From contig JAFDYN010000007.1 of NCBI GenBank assembly GCA_018267385.1, forward strand, positions 62,001 through 126,000: DNA of 64,000 nucleotides, in the 5' to 3' direction. Positions 1 to 9,252 of the stretch are shown here, one piece after another (position 1 is the first letter of the stretch; every line of letters begins with the position of its first letter). Source of the DNA: Bacteroidota bacterium (GTDB lineage Bacteria > Bacteroidota > Bacteroidia > Chitinophagales > LD1). Made by a program: the position numbers and the translations under genes. The notes below the pieces were generated by a model. It was not told the DNA's origin. It ran no database searches and was given only the letters and a program-made list of their open reading frames with translations.

Positions 1-2
1 TA

Positions 3-308
3 TATATCAAGATTGGCATTTTCTTTTTGCAAAAAAACCGTACGACTAATATCATTCCCTGTGACGTGGGCCTCTCCTCTGCCCACCTGATGGCTACGGG
101 TGAGGTGCATCAGTGCATGTTCCTGCCGCCGGTCAGCCGGATAGGAGCAGGCTTTGATCCGGCCCACTACCATAGCCCTGAGGCAGAGGCGCTGCTGGCA
201 GATATCAAGAGGGATAAGTGCCCCCACTGCTGGATGAGCTGCTATGGCCCGCACAATATGCTGCAGCACCCGGTACAGTCTCTGACCGCCCTGATCAAAC
301 CGGTATAG
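3..308 (+). CDS. Radical SAM/SPASM-type protein, C-terminal fragment
   Basis: The reading frame is open to the left window edge, so only about the last 100 residues are visible and the true start lies outside. The piece carries an isolated Cys in a G-E-V-H-Q-C context followed by a CPHCWMSCYG motif. This spacing matches the auxiliary iron-sulphur (SPASM-like) end of radical SAM proteins, where CP-x-CW-x-x-C is common. The radical SAM CxxxCxxC core is not in view, so the reaction cannot be assigned. The stop codon is directly followed by the ATG of the next gene, which indicates co-transcription with the downstream glycan genes. A non-radical Cys-rich protein is a less likely alternative. Confidence 0.55.
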   Translation, partial: YIKIGIFFLQKNRTTNIIPCDVGLSSAHLMATGEVHQCMFLPPVSRIGAGFDPAHYHSPEAEALLADIKRDKCPHCWMSCYGPHNMLQHPVQSLTALIKPV

Positions 309-1826
309 ATGAATAAGAGGCAGATCATCTTTTTTGTTTTTGTGTTTGCAGTACTGCTAGCGGGCAGGATACTGCTAGCGGGCAAAGGCTACCTGGAAGA
401 CCCTGATGAATTTCTTTTTATCTGGATAGATATGCACCTGGCAGATTTCGTCCATCTGTCTACATGGGCACATGCAATAGGCGAAATGCAGGCACAGTTG
501 CCAGAATTAGCTACGCGGCTGGCAGAGTATATCAGCTTGCTGCCTATATCATACGCCACCGGCAGGCAAATGCTAAGCGCTGACATGCTTTGTCTGATGG
601 GCATGTATAACATAGGAGTCTCGCTGCTCATCCTGTACGTGTTTCACAGAATACTGATCAAACTGGGTTTCACCTTCGAGTTTTCTTTGACGGGTACGCT
701 ACTCCTGGGCACTCTCGTCAACTTTAATCTGTACACCCGCCATATACTGCCTTATGACCAGGCATTGCTATGGCAGCTGCTGGCTTTGAACCTGCTGCTA
801 CGGGAGGAGCAGAGACCACGTACGCTCATGCTGGCCGGCCTGCTATCGGCTATCGGGCTCACTAATTATCTCGGTTGCTTCATGTTCATTTTTATCAATG
901 TAGGTTTTCTCACCCTGAGGCACTACAGGCTCGGGAAGCCAGTGATAAAAAGCGTAGCATATTTTGTCGCTCCTTTTATAGTTTTGGTGCTGTTTTATGA
1001 GGCTATCATGAGGCATGCGGGACGGTCATACCTGGGCTTCATCTTCGATTATTCAAAAACGATAGAAGGAGAAGGTAGTAACGAGGAAGGGCTGTACTTT
1101 ATAGGATTATATTTCTATCTGGTCGAGAAGTGGTGGGGAATAGTTTTGCTGCTGCTATCCACTGCAGGGGGATTATCACTACTTAGGCTAAAAGATCAAT
1201 ATAATGCCAAGCTACTGTTAGTGCTCGGTGCGATAGCATACCTGACATTTGGGATTTACGTGGTCTTTTTCCGGCAGATGGTTTTTGAGGGCCGGGTACT
1301 GCATATTTATTATCCCTTTGTGATCATGGGAGTAGTAGGTTTCCTGCAGCAGCAAAAGCTATGGAGACCAGGCGTTGTCCTGTGGAGTATGGTGCTGCTG
1401 GCATGCATCAATTACGGATTTGTGATCAAAGATCTTAATGCAATAGAATATCCGAGGCACGCGATCTATAAGTATCATTTGTATAAAAAAAAGGGAAGGA
1501 CAGATTTCAACTATTATCAGGAGCTTTCGCCTGCCGTTTATTATTCATATCGGGGCAGGTATCATATAGATAGCACCGGTACTGCCATATTAGCTCCGGG
1601 TCATTATACGCTCGTCAATATCTGCTTTTTGCCGCATTATCCTGATACTTTGCTGAATAGTTACAAGCCCTGGCAGAAATCGGCGGGCGACAGTGTGATT
1701 TTTGAAGAGCCTCATTTTCAATCTCATCCAGCCTACACATTGGAATATTGCAGCCGCCATGGCAGGCAGTTTTTCATAAAAAATGCATTTAAAATACGTG
1801 TAGTGAGAACTCAGATAAAAAGTTAG
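309..1826 (+). CDS. Polytopic membrane protein, GT-C glycosyltransferase-like
   Basis: A 505-residue protein with an N-terminal signal-anchor and roughly ten further hydrophobic segments up to residue ~395, then a soluble tail of about 110 residues. The first extracytoplasmic loop is acidic (YLEDPDEFLF, residues ~28-37). An acidic first loop is typical of GT-C lipid-phosphosugar-dependent transferases (ArnT/PMT-like), where an Asp/Glu acts as catalytic base. This suggests transfer of a sugar from a polyprenyl phosphate carrier to an envelope acceptor on the outer face of the inner membrane. No specific family was recognised. The ATG abuts the previous stop codon, so the two are probably translationally coupled. 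A polymerase/ligase-like role is possible. Confidence 0.5.
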   Translation: MNKRQIIFFVFVFAVLLAGRILLAGKGYLEDPDEFLFIWIDMHLADFVHLSTWAHAIGEMQAQLPELATRLAEYISLLPISYATGRQMLSADMLCLMGMYNIGVSLLILYVFHRILIKLGFTFEFSLTGTLLLGTLVNFNLYTRHILPYDQALLWQLLALNLLLREEQRPRTLMLAGLLSAIGLTNYLGCFMFIFINVGFLTLRHYRLGKPVIKSVAYFVAPFIVLVLFYEAIMRHAGRSYLGFIFDYSKTIEGEGSNEEGLYFIGLYFYLVEKWWGIVLLLLSTAGGLSLLRLKDQYNAKLLLVLGAIAYLTFGIYVVFFRQMVFEGRVLHIYYPFVIMGVVGFLQQQKLWRPGVVLWSMVLLACINYGFVIKDLNAIEYPRHAIYKYHLYKKKGRTDFNYYQELSPAVYYSYRGRYHIDSTGTAILAPGHYTLVNICFLPHYPDTLLNSYKPWQKSAGDSVIFEEPHFQSHPAYTLEYCSRHGRQFFIKNAFKIRVVRTQIKS

Positions 1827-1854
1827 CCGCTATTTTCATTACCCCATTAGTTAG

Positions 1855-3165
1855 ATGATTATTTTAGTTACCTTCAAAATCATTAGCTCTTTCAATAAGG
1901 TGAAAAAATCTCTTTTAGGTCTCTTTTTCCTTTTTCTTTTCAGCCAGTGCAAACACGGCATACAACCTGCGGCTCCTGTGGACGGGGTCCTGATTTACGA
2001 TACGGCTCATGTAGAACCCGGGCTCAATATTTTAGATCAAAAAGAGCGTAGCCTACTGCTGGATATAAACGGTAATGTTTTGAAAGAGTACCCGCGTGGG
2101 TTTATTAAGGTACTTTCTGATGGCAACATGCTGGGTGCATCAGATTCTACACTTGTGAAGTTTGATGTAAATGGGAAAATACTGTGGCAAGTGTCGATCA
2201 AACATGTGCATCACGAGATCACCATAGACGATCGCGGAGCCATCTATCTCTTTACCAGCCAAATGGATAGTTTCAAGGGAGTCAATATAAGGTATGATGT
2301 CATTCTGATATTATCTCCTGAAGGAAAGGTGAGATACCGGTGGTCACTATGGGACCATCGGAACGAATACTTCTCAATAATCTCAAGGTCTGCGATGTTG
2401 AACGATTTACCTCTTCCTTTTGATTCGATGCGAGGGATAGAGGAGTACATTTCTCAAGCCCCGGAGCGGTTTTTTATCAAGGCTCGAAATTATAAGGGCT
2501 CAGGAGGAGCGTATGAATGGTCGCACCTAAACTCTATGCAAGTGCTACCAGACAATACTCTTGCCAGTTTCATTCCCGCTTTCAAAAAAGGAAACCTTCT
2601 TATATCCTTAAATCCCTATGCTTGCTACGGCATACTAGATACTGCTACACGCAGATTTGAGTGGGTAGGCTATCTGCCCGAGCCTACACGCCTGCACACG
2701 GTTACTTTGACACCCCAAAACAGGATCCTGGTCTTTCAAAACAGCACAGAGGCTGAATATTGGGACGAGGACAAGCAGGGAAGAAGTGCCTACCTGGCTG
2801 CGCTTGGTAAAATTTTTCCACCGAGGCCCTATATTAAACCAGTAGGCAGGCCATGGGTGAGCATCACAGAGTATGATCCGCAGACTCAGAAGAAAGTTTG
2901 GGAATATACTGCAGAGCCAAAAGAATCAATGGCTGCTCCGTTTTTGGGTAGTGCGCAGCGCTTGCCTAATGGCAATACCCTGATCTGTGCCTCCACAGAT
3001 CAGGAGGGTACCAAGGTGATGGAACTAGACACGAATAAAAAAATACATTGGCTCTACGTGCCGGTAGAAAAGGACTGGGAAACACATTTGCCTGCTACAT
3101 TTTACAGGATGACTCGTATAGATCAGGCCACGTCTGGCAAGATGCGAAAACAACTAAGAGAATAG
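1855..3165 (+). CDS. Arylsulfotransferase (ASST)-like lipoprotein
   Basis: Up to 436 residues. The first ATG is at 1855, but a GTG at 1900 starts a much better signal sequence (VKKSLLGLFFLFLFSQC) with a lipobox-like Cys and may be the real start. The body is made of repeated beta-propeller blades with LD-x-NG-x-W-type turns. It ends in a block (W-E-Y then GSAQRLPNGNTLI) that is characteristic of ASST-like proteins (Arylsulfotran families). Known family members move sulfate between phenolic donors and acceptors in the periplasm. Whether this one is catalytic or a propeller scaffold cannot be told, because the catalytic His was not located with certainty. It sits between two envelope-glycan genes, so sulfation of the surface product is a fair inference. 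Confidence 0.5.
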   Translation: MIILVTFKIISSFNKVKKSLLGLFFLFLFSQCKHGIQPAAPVDGVLIYDTAHVEPGLNILDQKERSLLLDINGNVLKEYPRGFIKVLSDGNMLGASDSTLVKFDVNGKILWQVSIKHVHHEITIDDRGAIYLFTSQMDSFKGVNIRYDVILILSPEGKVRYRWSLWDHRNEYFSIISRSAMLNDLPLPFDSMRGIEEYISQAPERFFIKARNYKGSGGAYEWSHLNSMQVLPDNTLASFIPAFKKGNLLISLNPYACYGILDTATRRFEWVGYLPEPTRLHTVTLTPQNRILVFQNSTEAEYWDEDKQGRSAYLAALGKIFPPRPYIKPVGRPWVSITEYDPQTQKKVWEYTAEPKESMAAPFLGSAQRLPNGNTLICASTDQEGTKVMELDTNKKIHWLYVPVEKDWETHLPATFYRMTRIDQATSGKMRKQLRE

Positions 3166-3212
3166 ATATATTAGAGATGATATGCGATATTTTAAACGTA
3201 TAATTCTCAGAT

Positions 3213-4517
3213 ATGCGGCCAGGAACAATACGGTATAGCAGTTTGACATGGTGGGTACTCGTTACGCTCCCTATCCTCTCGTTGGCGGCTTATTTTTACA
3301 TTACCCGGTTGATGATGTTTCCGGACGCTATGGGCCAGTCTCCCAAACCGGCACGTATGATGATGCTACAATCAGTGGCTACAGTATTTATTGTTCTTAG
3401 TATTCTTGCTACAGGTGCCTTATGCATAGCCAGTATGATACGCTCGGGGCTATCAGACCGGGCCAAGAATGTAGTACTGGTGGTGCTGATACTAGTCATT
3501 CTACTATTCAGCGCAGAAGCGTTTTTTCTCCACTACGAAAGGACAAACGGAATAGGTATGCGGTGGAGCTATAGACTGTGGAGCAAAAGACACTTTACGC
3601 ATCGGAGCTCCTTTTATTTTATAAACTCCAGGGGAGAGGAAGATCGTGCCGATATCAGGGAGCCTATTCCTGATTTGAAACGTAAGAAAAAAGCAATATG
3701 GTTTATTGGCGATTCTTTCACCTTTGGTTTTGGCCTGGAGAAAACCGAGCAGAGCTTTCCGGCAAAGGTGGAGCGGCTACTAAGACTATCTCAGCAGAAT
3801 ACTTTAAAAGATTCAGATGATCAGGTGATATGTGTAAACCTGGGCGACGGCGGCGCGGATATATATCATGAGAAAGAGACACTGTATGCATTTGATACCG
3901 CAGCTAAATCGCAACCCTATGCCGTGGTATGGCAGTATTTTGGTGATGATATGGATACATCAGCCCTGGGTCCGGATATTTATGAACACGAGATCAGCAA
4001 GGACCCCACAGAACATATAGGCCGTGCGCTTTTCAGGGAAAAATCATTTTTATTGGACTACATCTATTGGGAGTACTTTCGTCATAATGAGGTGGCAAGC
4101 TATCATACTTATATGGACTTTCTCAGCCAGCTATATCTGGCAGATAGCCTGGTAGTAAATGGTCAAGCCTTAAAGGATTCTTCAGGGGCCTATATCAACC
4201 CATTCCTTTCCCATTTGAATCCACTCGTCGAGGCGGCTACGTACTATAAGGGTAAAGGAACAAGGTTTCTTGTGATCATTTTCCCATATCTCTGGCAAAA
4301 CGGACCTCGCGATGCAGAAAGGCTCTATACCCGCAGAATGACAGATGCACTGGCCAAACAAAAAATAGATGTAATAGATCTGACCCCCCTGGTGAAAGAT
4401 ATATCCCTGGAAAAGCGCGTGGTAAACGACCATGATCCTCATCCCTCGGTCATGGTGGATGAAATGGTAGCTGACACCATTGCCAAATATTTTATCAGAA
4501 ATTATGGTATGAAGTAA
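3213..4517 (+). CDS. Membrane-anchored SGNH/GDSL hydrolase
   Basis: A 434-residue protein. Three hydrophobic segments lie in the first ~100 residues, followed by a soluble SGNH-hydrolase domain. Block I is IGDSFTFGFG with the nucleophile at about Ser168; a block III-like region follows, and a DHDPHPS block V at ~406-412 supplies the catalytic Asp/His. Such membrane-tethered SGNH proteins often add or remove acyl (commonly O-acetyl) groups on glycans. The domain is extracytoplasmic if the three N-terminal segments span the membrane. It is the first of three SGNH genes in the window (also 24768-25949 and 35754-36821), which share the layout but little sequence. The substrate is unknown. Confidence 0.75.
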   Translation: MRPGTIRYSSLTWWVLVTLPILSLAAYFYITRLMMFPDAMGQSPKPARMMMLQSVATVFIVLSILATGALCIASMIRSGLSDRAKNVVLVVLILVILLFSAEAFFLHYERTNGIGMRWSYRLWSKRHFTHRSSFYFINSRGEEDRADIREPIPDLKRKKKAIWFIGDSFTFGFGLEKTEQSFPAKVERLLRLSQQNTLKDSDDQVICVNLGDGGADIYHEKETLYAFDTAAKSQPYAVVWQYFGDDMDTSALGPDIYEHEISKDPTEHIGRALFREKSFLLDYIYWEYFRHNEVASYHTYMDFLSQLYLADSLVVNGQALKDSSGAYINPFLSHLNPLVEAATYYKGKGTRFLVIIFPYLWQNGPRDAERLYTRRMTDALAKQKIDVIDLTPLVKDISLEKRVVNDHDPHPSVMVDEMVADTIAKYFIRNYGMK

Positions 4518-4645
4518 TTGTAGCGTCACTAGTATTGACTTTATACTGTTGTTTTGATGTTCGTTTATCGGCTATCAGATTGCAGACATATTCGCTAGAT
4601 TCATACGCGTCCGAATCTATCCTGAGCGGATCTAAAACAAAAACA

Positions 4646-6073
4646 ATGAATCCTGGCAAAAAGCTTCTGACCATAGATAATGCCGAGCAGTTATCACTGA
4701 AAGAGATAAAGGACCTGTATAAGGCCTACATCAACCCTGTGTATGAGGATGTTTTCTCCACCTTTACCATCGGATCTGAGCTGGTAGAGCGCGCCGAAGG
4801 ACTCTGGCTGTATACGCGCAGTGGCAAGAAAGTACTGGATGCCACTGGTGGCCAGGGTGTGCTGAATCATGGTCATAATCATCCGCGCATATTGGCGGCC
4901 CGTATCCGCTACCAGGAGCGGCAGCGTATGGAGGTGCACAAGACGATCTTCTCGCCCTACCTGGCAGCACTGAGTGCCAATGTAGCAGCAATGCTGCCGG
5001 CGGACCTCAATTATCCATTCTTTTGCAACTCTGGAGCGGAGGCGGTGGATGGCGCCATCAAAATGGCGCATAAATATCATGCCGGTAGTCGCAACCATAT
5101 TCTCTACTCCGACATATCCTACCACGGCAAACTGCTCGGTGCCGGCAGTATCACCGGCTCAAAGGAGCTGCACTTCGGATTTCCTAAAATACCTGGTACA
5201 CGCGCTTATGAATATGGCAATATAACCTCTATCAGACAGGCGCTGTCTGAGCTGAGAAAGAAGGACGGTAGCTCAGATGTCTACGCCATCTTTCTGGAGC
5301 CATACTCCGCCAGTACAGGACGGAAATGTGATGGCGAATATCTCAGGGAACTGCGGCAGATTTGCGACCGGGAAAACATCGTATTGGTCTTTGATGAGGT
5401 TTTCACGGGGTGGTGCAAAACGGGCAATCTCTTTTACTTTATGGATCATGAGGTAGTGCCGGATATACTGACCACATCCAAATCCATAGGGGGAGGCAAA
5501 TCATCTATTTCAGCATTTGTGGCCAGGACACCTGTGCTACAGAAGACTTTTGGCAACCATCACGATTTTGTATTGCATTCGACCACCTATAATGGTTTCG
5601 GTGAGGAGTGTGCCACAGCTATAGAGGCGCTCAATATCATAGCCGATGATGACTACGTGAGTAAAAGCCGCCAAGCCGGCGCGATGATCTTAGAGAGGAT
5701 CGCAGCTCTGCAGATACGGTTTCCCGGCTTGGTCAGAGAGGGGGTAGGGCAGGGTACGCTATTCTCCATACGGCTAAATATCAAGACAGAGCTACTGGAG
5801 AGCGCCCTCCGCGTGCTACCGGTCAATATGGTAAAGCAAGACCGATTTGTATACCAGGTCATACTCGCGGGCATCACAGACTGGATGTTTTCCCACTACA
5901 ATGTTTACACTTCATTTACGCCGGAGGGTGTAAATTTTTCTCCGCCGGTGATCGTACAGCCTGCGGAGATAGAGTCTTTCTTTGCTGCACTGGAGGGTAC
6001 CCTGGAGGTAGGACTGCTGACCACTACTACCACTTTTATATCAAACAGACTATTCAAGTTTTTGAAAAAGTGA
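4646..6073 (+). CDS. Class III PLP-dependent aminotransferase
   Basis: A 475-residue cytoplasmic PLP enzyme of the ornithine/acetylornithine/GABA aminotransferase superfamily. Visible hallmarks are the phosphate/PLP region FFCNSGAEAVDGAIKMA (~126-142), the PLP-pyridine Asp in VFDEVFTGW (D250) and the Schiff-base lysine in TTSKSIGGG (K279). The frame runs open upstream to 4535, but the ATG at 4646 gives the normal family N-terminus and is preferred. It transfers an amino group to an aldehyde or ketone. In this neighbourhood it may make an amine on a lipid, sugar or metabolite precursor rather than serve arginine synthesis, since no arg genes are nearby. A 128-base gap separates it from the SGNH gene upstream, and 212 bases lie downstream before the TPR gene. 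Confidence 0.8.
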   Translation: MNPGKKLLTIDNAEQLSLKEIKDLYKAYINPVYEDVFSTFTIGSELVERAEGLWLYTRSGKKVLDATGGQGVLNHGHNHPRILAARIRYQERQRMEVHKTIFSPYLAALSANVAAMLPADLNYPFFCNSGAEAVDGAIKMAHKYHAGSRNHILYSDISYHGKLLGAGSITGSKELHFGFPKIPGTRAYEYGNITSIRQALSELRKKDGSSDVYAIFLEPYSASTGRKCDGEYLRELRQICDRENIVLVFDEVFTGWCKTGNLFYFMDHEVVPDILTTSKSIGGGKSSISAFVARTPVLQKTFGNHHDFVLHSTTYNGFGEECATAIEALNIIADDDYVSKSRQAGAMILERIAALQIRFPGLVREGVGQGTLFSIRLNIKTELLESALRVLPVNMVKQDRFVYQVILAGITDWMFSHYNVYTSFTPEGVNFSPPVIVQPAEIESFFAALEGTLEVGLLTTTTTFISNRLFKFLKK

Positions 6074-6255
6074 CCTGGCAGCCTACCGCAGATATTTCCT
6101 ATGAATTGCCCGTTTCGTCTATTTAAACTTATCGTCAATAAAAAGCACGACTCATAGGGATATGTCTTTCGTTGCCTTATTTCTATGGATAAATTTTGAC
6201 GGAAATAATGGAAAACAACTACATTTAATAATACCGGACAGTGTGACGACGTAGA

Positions 6256-6275
6256 CGGAGTCTTTTTAGGCTCCG
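6256..6275 (+). other. Small inverted repeat upstream of the TPR gene
   Basis: CGGAG and CTCCG form a short hairpin around a T-rich loop 10 bases before the ATG at 6286. It lacks a downstream T-tract, so it is not a convincing terminator. It could modulate translation of the downstream gene, or be chance. Confidence 0.25.
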
Positions 6276-6285
6276 GGACTTTACT

Positions 6286-9171
6286 ATGCCGAAACAAAGA
6301 CAAAACAAACCCGCTGCCCCAACAGCAAAGAAGAAGAGTAGACAACTCAGCCAATATTATGGCGTGATCGTCTTTTTGCTGGCATTCTTGCTTTTCGCCA
6401 ATGCCATACCCAATGGCTATAACCTGGATGATGAACTGGTAACGCGCGACCACCGCTTTACGTCTCATGGCATATCAGCCATACCAGAGATATTGTCATC
6501 ATCCTACTACGAGGATAATATGGGCTATGCCTACGAGTATCGCCCCGTCGTATTGATATCCTTTGCCATAGAGCATGATATTTTTGGGGAGCATGCACCC
6601 GTCAGCCATTTTATCAATGTCCTCCTGTATGCACTGGCCTGCGGGCTGCTATATAAGGTACTCCGGCAGCTCCTGATCGCTTACCCGGACTATGTTTCTT
6701 TTGCCATAGCTGCGCTCTTTGCTGCGCATACGGCGCACACAGAGATAGTAGCCAGCATCAAAAACAGGGATGAGATATTGGCGCTTATTTTTGCATTGCT
6801 CACACTGCATGTGGCTGTCTACGCTGCGCGCTCGGGCAAGGCCTGGCTCAGTGTAGCCTGTGCGGCACTTTTCACAGTAGCCCTGATGAGCAAGACAAGT
6901 ATCCTTTCCTTGGTACTTATCATCCCGCTGGGGTTACTTTTCTTTACCGATGCTACTGCGACCATAGTACTGCTGATAGGGCTCGGTCTCCTGCTGCCAT
7001 CATACTTTCTGCTTAATATCGGCAGCGGGTTTGCAAAATTTGAAGTGATAGTAGCGCTGGGCGGTACCATTCTGGGTTTTACCGCTCTGAAAAACTATAA
7101 GACGATCCTCCAGACCGTGCGGCTCCTGGCGAGGCGGCTGAATAGCAGGATCAGCAGCAGTGTCTGGCACGGTGACTCCCCAAGCCTAGTGTTCGCAGAT
7201 GTGCGGACGTACAGGGACGTGTTTCGCGGTATGATGCCTGCCGATGAGATATGGGCCTGGAGGCCGGCGCTTTTTTGCCTGGCGCTGGGAGTGGTTTATT
7301 TTTTTCTGATGCTTCATGATTTTTTTATTCCGGCGCTCTTGCCACTCGGGATATTGGCAGTCCTGAGCCTGCGCGGTGGCCGGAGCCTATCGTGGTGGGC
7401 AGCATCTGTATTTAATATTTGCATTGCTATCAACTGTCTGTACCTTTTCCGGGATATGGGATATCTGCACGGATATGCGGGGCTGCTCTCTAAGTATCTG
7501 GCCTTTATGCTTGTCTTTGGCAGGCGGGATATCTTTTGGCCTACTCTTATTACTTTTTTGATGATTGCCTTTTTTGAGGGATACCGGGATCCAGTCGGTT
7601 TTTCTTTCTGGCGGGACAATACGATAAAGATGCCGGAGTGTATACTTACGCTACTGACGTTGCCGGCTATATTTCTTTTTGCAAATGCACGTGTAAGGCT
7701 ATTTCTGCTAGTACCCCTCGTCCTTGTGATCTTGTTTAATCTCTGGGAGATGTTTGGTCATTTTGTATTAGCGGATGGGATTTACACTTTTGGCCTGGCC
7801 GCATTTGTGGCAGCCGTATTGCTACTGCGCTATAGACGCGGCATACAGGTCACAGCAGGGGCTTTTGTTTTACCTGCTATGATCCTTCTTTTCATGACAA
7901 AAAGTATCCATGAAGAGAATATCCTGACTGCAAGCAGGGGGCTATACAATAAGAGTGTAACTGGGCTGCAGGCTGCCACAGAAAAAGTAAACCCACCAGT
8001 CATTGCCAATGCACAAAACAGGCCCCTGATATATACGGAGCAGTGCGTATCGGCACATGATCCCGCCAGTGTACGTATAGGCACCTCGCTCTCTATCGTG
8101 ATCCACTATCTGCAAAAAGTCATACTACCCTATCCACTTTCGTTTTACTATGGCTATAAAGTGATCCAGCCGCAGCGTATGTCAGATCCTATATCCCTGC
8201 TCAGCCTGCTGGTATACCTGGCCCTTCTGATAGTAGCGATGGCCACTATGCGCAGATGGCCCCTGGTCAGTTTTGGGGTGATCGTGTATCTCCTGGCTAT
8301 CATCAGCGTTTCTAATTATCTCTATTTCGTACCCGGTATGATGGGAGATCGCTTCCTGCTGCTACCCTCTCTGGGGTGGTGCCTGGCTGCTGCCGGGGCT
8401 ATCTACTATTTATTTGTGAGTGATAAAGAAGGGCGTGCTGGCTGGCAGTCTATAGCGCCGGCAGGCAGAGGAGTATTTATAGGCCTGCTGCTGCTCTACT
8501 CTGTACTGACAGTAGCCCGCAATGCAGACTGGAAGGATGACCTCACACTCTTCAGGCATGATATAAAATATGCTGACAACTCAGCCCAGGCGCACAATCT
8601 GCTGGCGCTACACCTCATGCAGCACGCCACAGCAGAGCAGGATCCCGCTCTACGCACCGCTATGATGAATGAGGCTTTGGTGAACTTCAAGAGGGCAGAG
8701 GAGATATATCCCAAGTTTTTTAATGTGGCCTATGACATAGGCAGGGTCTATCTCAACCTAAACCAACCTGACAGCGGCCTGCAGTCTATGCTGCGTGCCA
8801 TAGCTATAGATAGCACCTATCCCGACGTATACAAAACTGTATCTGATATCTACATTTATAAGAAGATGTATGCACAGGCGGCACCATACCTGGAGCGCCT
8901 CATAGTCCTGATGCCGCAAGACTATGAAAACTACAGCAAGCTCAGCTATAACTATTTTCTGCTAAAAGAGTATCAAAAGTCACTGGCCGTAAACAGAAAG
9001 GCTATCGAACTAATACCTGGCAACCCCAATCCCTATATCAATATCTACCGTACCTACACAGGCATGGGAGAGACGGATAGCGCCAGGGCTACCTTGCTTT
9101 CGGCCCGCAAGATATTCCCGGGAAACAGAGACATAGAATCTCTGCTCAATCAGACCGGCAGCCCCCGATGA
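6286..9171 (+). CDS. TMTC-like membrane protein with C-terminal TPR repeats
   Basis: A 961-residue protein with a basic N-terminus and many membrane segments (residues ~25-745), then about 200 soluble residues of TPR-type helices (e.g. NVAYDIGRVYLNLNQPDSGL and the repeat after it). The first loop contains NGYNLDDELV, the acidic motif expected of GT-C enzymes. The junction W-K-D-D-L-T-L-F before the TPRs is typical of the TMTC/O-mannosyltransferase-like group. The likely role is lipid-linked sugar transfer to a protein or glycan on the outer membrane face. A TACATTTA element (6220-6227) and a small hairpin (6256-6275) lie in the 212-base leader region. Assignment to a precise family is uncertain. 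Confidence 0.6.
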   Translation: MPKQRQNKPAAPTAKKKSRQLSQYYGVIVFLLAFLLFANAIPNGYNLDDELVTRDHRFTSHGISAIPEILSSSYYEDNMGYAYEYRPVVLISFAIEHDIFGEHAPVSHFINVLLYALACGLLYKVLRQLLIAYPDYVSFAIAALFAAHTAHTEIVASIKNRDEILALIFALLTLHVAVYAARSGKAWLSVACAALFTVALMSKTSILSLVLIIPLGLLFFTDATATIVLLIGLGLLLPSYFLLNIGSGFAKFEVIVALGGTILGFTALKNYKTILQTVRLLARRLNSRISSSVWHGDSPSLVFADVRTYRDVFRGMMPADEIWAWRPALFCLALGVVYFFLMLHDFFIPALLPLGILAVLSLRGGRSLSWWAASVFNICIAINCLYLFRDMGYLHGYAGLLSKYLAFMLVFGRRDIFWPTLITFLMIAFFEGYRDPVGFSFWRDNTIKMPECILTLLTLPAIFLFANARVRLFLLVPLVLVILFNLWEMFGHFVLADGIYTFGLAAFVAAVLLLRYRRGIQVTAGAFVLPAMILLFMTKSIHEENILTASRGLYNKSVTGLQAATEKVNPPVIANAQNRPLIYTEQCVSAHDPASVRIGTSLSIVIHYLQKVILPYPLSFYYGYKVIQPQRMSDPISLLSLLVYLALLIVAMATMRRWPLVSFGVIVYLLAIISVSNYLYFVPGMMGDRFLLLPSLGWCLAAAGAIYYLFVSDKEGRAGWQSIAPAGRGVFIGLLLLYSVLTVARNADWKDDLTLFRHDIKYADNSAQAHNLLALHLMQHATAEQDPALRTAMMNEALVNFKRAEEIYPKFFNVAYDIGRVYLNLNQPDSGLQSMLRAIAIDSTYPDVYKTVSDIYIYKKMYAQAAPYLERLIVLMPQDYENYSKLSYNYFLLKEYQKSLAVNRKAIELIPGNPNPYINIYRTYTGMGETDSARATLLSARKIFPGNRDIESLLNQTGSPR

Positions 9172-9230
9172 AGCAGACCCCGGAAAATATTATTGACACA
9201 GTGCTTTATACAATCTGTACAGATACTTGG

Positions 9231-9238
9231 TATCTTTG
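9231..9238 (+). promoter_or_regulatory. Putative -7 element of the halogenase-like gene
   Basis: TATCTTTG matches the Bacteroidota -7 consensus TAnnTTTG exactly. It lies 14 bases before the ATG at 9253, implying a very short leader and arguing against the in-frame TTG at 9193 as start. No good -33 TTTG was found at the usual distance. Confidence 0.45.
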
Positions 9239-9252
9239 ACCAAATAACCAAT

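Noticed and set aside
4535..4645. Extended N-terminus of the class III aminotransferase
   Set aside because: The extra 37 residues have low-complexity, non-family sequence; the ATG at 4646 matches the family start.
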